The notes below the pieces were generated by a model that searched no databases, was not told where the DNA came from, and saw nothing but the letters and a program-made list of their open reading frames with translations. 7,963 nucleotides of DNA, taken from assembly GCA_963976885.1 (NCBI GenBank), contig CAXBNM010000227.1, positions 1 through 7,963 of the forward strand, in the 5' to 3' direction. Origin of the DNA: JAUIAI01 sp963976885. GTDB lineage: Bacteria; Pseudomonadota; Gammaproteobacteria; Burkholderiales; Burkholderiaceae_E. The position numbers were made by a program, and so were the translations under genes. Position 1 is the stretch's first letter. Each line of letters opens with the position of its first letter. Below, in pieces: positions 5,676 through 7,963 of this stretch.

Positions 5676-7126
5676 GCGGCCAGCCGAATTGGCTCGGACT
5701 GATGGACAATGCGCTTGCGTTGGCCGCTCAGTCGCAAGTCCTGGCGCACAGCGGCAAGCTCACTCGCGTCTCGGGCATGACGGTTGAGGCCAGTGGCATC
5801 CGGCTGCCGATTGGCAGCATCTGCATGATCGAACCAGCCCCGCACGGCGAATCCGCCGGCGGCCCGCCTGTCGATGCCGAGGTGCTCGGCTTCAACGAAG
5901 GGCATCTGATGTTGATGCCCACCCAATCGACCACCGGCTTGTCGCCGGGAGCCCGAGTCGCACCGGTTGAACCGGCAGTGCGCCGGCCCCGGCTCGGTCA
6001 GGCTTCGCACGCCTGGACCCGGCGCACCGACCAGGCTCGTCATCTGCCGATCGGGGCCGGCTTGCTCGGCCGTATCGTCGACGCTCAAGGCCAGCCGATG
6101 GATCAGTTCGGCGCGCTTGAAAACACCGAATGCCTGCCGATCCGCTGCCGGCCGGTCAACGCCATGAACCGGACCCCGATTCGCGAGCCCCTGGACACAG
6201 GCGTGCGTGCGATCAACACCATGCTGACCGTGGGCCGCGGCCAGCGTATCGGTCTGTTTGCGGGTGCGGGGGTCGGCAAGAGTGTGCTGCTGGGCATGAT
6301 GGCTCGCCATACCAATGCCGATGTCATTGTTGTTGGTCTGATCGGCGAACGAGGTCGCGAAGTGCGCGAGTTCGTCGATGAAATTCTTGGCCCGAGCGGG
6401 CGCAGCCGTGCGGCCGTGGTGGTTGCTCCAGCCGATGAGCCTGCCCTGCTCAAGATTCAGGCGGCCAATTACGCCTCCGCCATCGCCGAGTTCTATCGCG
6501 ACCAGGGTCTGAACGTATTGCTGCTGATGGATTCGCTGACCCGGTATGCGATGGCCTTGCGCGAAGTCAGTCTGGCAATGGGCGAGGCACCGGCCACCCG
6601 GGGCTACCCGGCGTCGGTATTTGCGCGCCTGCCTGAACTGGTGGAGCGCGCCGGCAACGGTACTACCGGCGCCGGATCCATCACGGCTTTCTATACTGTT
6701 TTGCTTGAAGGCGACGACATCCACGATCCGGTCGGTGATTCGGCGCGCTCGCATCTCGATGGCCATATCGTGTTGTCCCGCGATCTGGCCGATGCCGGAC
6801 ACTTTCCGGCCATTGCCATCGATGGATCGGTGTCGAGGGTGATGACCGCCATCACTGCGCCCGAACATCAGCAGGCGGCGCGTCGTCTGCGGCGCGCCTG
6901 GTCGGCCTATCAGCAGAACCGGGAGCTGATTGCGCTGGGCGCTTACAGCGCGGGCGCAGACCATGAAATCGATCGTGCGCTGGCCAGCTGGCCGGCCATT
7001 GTGGCGCTGATGACGCAAAACACCGATGAGAAGGCTGATCTTGAGGCCGATCTGCTCCGCCTGCAAACCATTGCCGGCGCGCTGACCGAGAAAAGCGCTG
7101 GCGCTCCGAACGGAGCCCCGTCATGA
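5672..7126 (+). CDS. fliI: Flagellum-specific export ATPase FliI
   Basis: FliI is the F1-beta-like ATPase of the flagellar type III export apparatus; it forms a hexamer under the gate and promotes substrate unfolding and entry. The 484 residues are longer than the usual 440-460. An N-terminal beta-barrel domain covers about 25-100. The ATPase core has Walker A AGAGVGKS (197-204), the catalytic-Glu motif GERGRE (225-230; E226 expected catalytic), Walker B LLLMD (283-287), and SRV with the expected arginine finger (388-390). The extra length is mainly a basic segment at about 101-123 (within PAVRRPRLGQASHAWTRR) before LPIGAGLLGR, plus a C-terminal tail ending in Ala/Gly/Pro-rich sequence. The ATG overlaps the fliH stop (ATGA), with GGAG at 5660-5663, 8 bases upstream. 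Every catalytic motif looks intact. Confidence 0.98.
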   Translation: MSGQPNWLGLMDNALALAAQSQVLAHSGKLTRVSGMTVEASGIRLPIGSICMIEPAPHGESAGGPPVDAEVLGFNEGHLMLMPTQSTTGLSPGARVAPVEPAVRRPRLGQASHAWTRRTDQARHLPIGAGLLGRIVDAQGQPMDQFGALENTECLPIRCRPVNAMNRTPIREPLDTGVRAINTMLTVGRGQRIGLFAGAGVGKSVLLGMMARHTNADVIVVGLIGERGREVREFVDEILGPSGRSRAAVVVAPADEPALLKIQAANYASAIAEFYRDQGLNVLLLMDSLTRYAMALREVSLAMGEAPATRGYPASVFARLPELVERAGNGTTGAGSITAFYTVLLEGDDIHDPVGDSARSHLDGHIVLSRDLADAGHFPAIAIDGSVSRVMTAITAPEHQQAARRLRRAWSAYQQNRELIALGAYSAGADHEIDRALASWPAIVALMTQNTDEKADLEADLLRLQTIAGALTEKSAGAPNGAPS

Positions 7127-7590
7127 ACGCTCGCCGTGAACGCATGTTTCAGCATCTCGTCGATGCCTTCGAAAAGCAACGCAATGAACGGCTGGGCAGC
7201 CAGTTGCGCGCCCGCAAGGTGGAAAGCACCGAAGCGCGTACGCTCGGCGCGCTGCAGGACTTTCGTCAGGACCGCCTGGGCCAGCGACGCGAGCGCAACA
7301 ACGCGGCCGAACAATCGGTATCGGTGCCGCAACAAGTCACCGAATCACGCTTCGATTCCCGTCTGGTCGAGGCCATTGAGTCGCAGACCAGCAAACTCGC
7401 ACGGGCCCGCGAGGTCAGTGCCAACAGCCAGGCGGCCTTGCAGCGAGCCCAGCGCAAACTGACCGCAATGAATCTGCTGCTTGAGCGGCAACGACAACGC
7501 GCCCGCCGCAAGGTGTTGGCCGGGGAACAGAAACTGGCCGATGAAATGGCCAGTCAAAAACGCTTTGCCGCTGGCAATAAAGGAAGTTGA
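7123..7590 (+). CDS. fliJ: Flagellar export complex protein FliJ
   Basis: FliJ is the small coiled-coil stalk of the export ATPase, like F1 gamma; it promotes FliI ring formation and couples to FlhA. The 155 residues (about 147 is usual) are almost entirely heptad-like, Arg/Gln/Glu/Lys-rich helix with no cysteine and very little aromatic content. A longer loop rich in Asn/Ser/Val at about 58-75 (NNAAEQSVSVPQQV) separates two long helices, consistent with an antiparallel coiled coil. The second helix ends with LLLERQRQRARRKVLAGEQK and DEMASQKR, the kind of pattern seen at FliJ C-termini. The start overlaps the fliI stop (ATGA), with GGAG at 7112-7115 placed 7 bases upstream. FliJ diverges widely, so the call leans on context as well as sequence. 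Confidence 0.92.
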   Translation: MNARRERMFQHLVDAFEKQRNERLGSQLRARKVESTEARTLGALQDFRQDRLGQRRERNNAAEQSVSVPQQVTESRFDSRLVEAIESQTSKLARAREVSANSQAALQRAQRKLTAMNLLLERQRQRARRKVLAGEQKLADEMASQKRFAAGNKGS

Positions 7591-7963
7591 TGGTGACTCA
7601 GACCAACCAGACCAGTCAGACCAAACCAGCGGCGCTGATGGCGCTGCCCGGCGCGATCCGCCGGACTGAGTCACGTGCCGGTGACGCCAATGCAGCAGGG
7701 GCGGCTGAAGAAGGCTTCGCTGCCCGCTTGCAGAACACGATGCAGGCCGCGGACGAATCGGCCCGCGCCGAAGATCAGATGTCGCCGCAAGCGCTGCGCA
7801 GGCGCAAAAAGATTGCCGCCCTGGAACTGGCAGGAAATGCCCCCACCGGGCCGGCCACATTGCCAGTCCCGCAAGAACTGCGCCCTGAACAAACCGCACG
7901 ACCGGGGTTGAACCGGGATACTGCGACGACCCCGGACATTGATGGGCAAGCCACCGGCGGCCC
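7590..7963 (+). CDS. fliK: Flagellar hook-length control protein FliK, N-terminal part (runs off the window)
   Basis: An open frame begins at the ATG overlapping the fliJ stop (TGATG, 7588-7592) and stays open to the end of the window, about 124 codons. AAGGA at 7580-7584 is a good ribosome binding site, 5 bases from the ATG and 8 from the next codon, GTG at 7593, so the true start may be that GTG. The peptide begins MVTQTNQTSQTKPAALMAL and is rich in Ala, Gln, Thr and Pro with a charged middle (AEDQMSPQALRRRKK). That low-complexity composition suits the disordered N-terminal ruler half of FliK. FliK measures the hook and flips export specificity through a conserved C-terminal domain, which lies outside this window. 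Identity is therefore inferred mainly from position after fliJ and from composition. Confidence 0.75.
   Translation, partial: MVTQTNQTSQTKPAALMALPGAIRRTESRAGDANAAGAAEEGFAARLQNTMQAADESARAEDQMSPQALRRRKKIAALELAGNAPTGPATLPVPQELRPEQTARPGLNRDTATTPDIDGQATGG
7599..7625 (+). repeat. Three imperfect 9-bp tandem repeats at the fliK start
   Basis: CAGACCAAC (7599-7607), CAGACCAGT (7608-7616) and CAGACCAAA (7617-7625) sit head to tail and encode Gln-Thr-Asn, Gln-Thr-Ser, Gln-Thr-Lys. The first seven bases are identical in all three copies. Changes in copy number would stay in frame. Confidence 0.8.

Noticed and set aside
5462..7066. A 534-codon open frame on the minus strand opposite fliH and fliI
   Set aside because: It lies antisense to a complete FliI with every catalytic motif intact. 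The peptide shows no recognisable domain, is rich in His, Arg, Gln and Gly as expected from reading GC-biased codons backwards, and has no ribosome binding site or partner gene. Long antisense frames are common opposite GC-rich genes.

Overview
This window is a chromosomal flagellar cluster from a GC-rich motile proteobacterium. The proteins and the gene order (chaperones, then a PilZ gene, fliE opposed to fliFGHIJ, then the start of fliK) look beta- or gammaproteobacterial. I cannot name the genus from sequence alone. I see no mobile elements, RNA genes or CRISPR. This is core motility machinery, not an accessory region.

Layout. Positions 1-37 hold a rho-independent terminator for a plus-strand gene ending to the left, probably fliD (not seen). 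A near-perfect sigma-28 (FliA) promoter follows at 130-156. It would drive a tightly coupled three-gene unit: fliS (191-622), a fliT-like gene (619-960) and a PilZ-domain protein resembling YcgR (957-1760). Both junctions are ATGA overlaps. fliE (1797-2129) lies on the minus strand and converges on the PilZ gene. A 157-bp divergent intergenic region separates it from fliF (2287-3954). fliG (3969-4973), fliH (5031-5675), fliI (5672-7126), fliJ (7123-7590) and the 5' end of fliK (7590 to the window edge) follow on the plus strand, with ATGA or TGATG overlaps from fliH onward.

Function. FliF forms the MS ring, FliE joins it to the rod, and FliG is the torque-transmitting part of the rotor switch. 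FliH, FliI and FliJ form the export ATPase complex, and FliK sets hook length. FliS and FliT are chaperones for late export substrates. The PilZ protein keeps both c-di-GMP-binding motifs and probably acts as a brake on the FliF/FliG rotor encoded next to it.

Most worth checking: (1) fliH appears to have lost its 5' end to a one-base frame disruption just after an otherwise good start codon and ribosome binding site overlapping fliG; (2) the fliE/fliF divergent region carries a perfect 9-bp inverted repeat placed almost symmetrically relative to both start codons, and each arm resembles a sigma-28 -10 element; (3) the clear sigma-28 promoter implies that fliS starts at the second in-frame ATG. 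I found no undescribed system.
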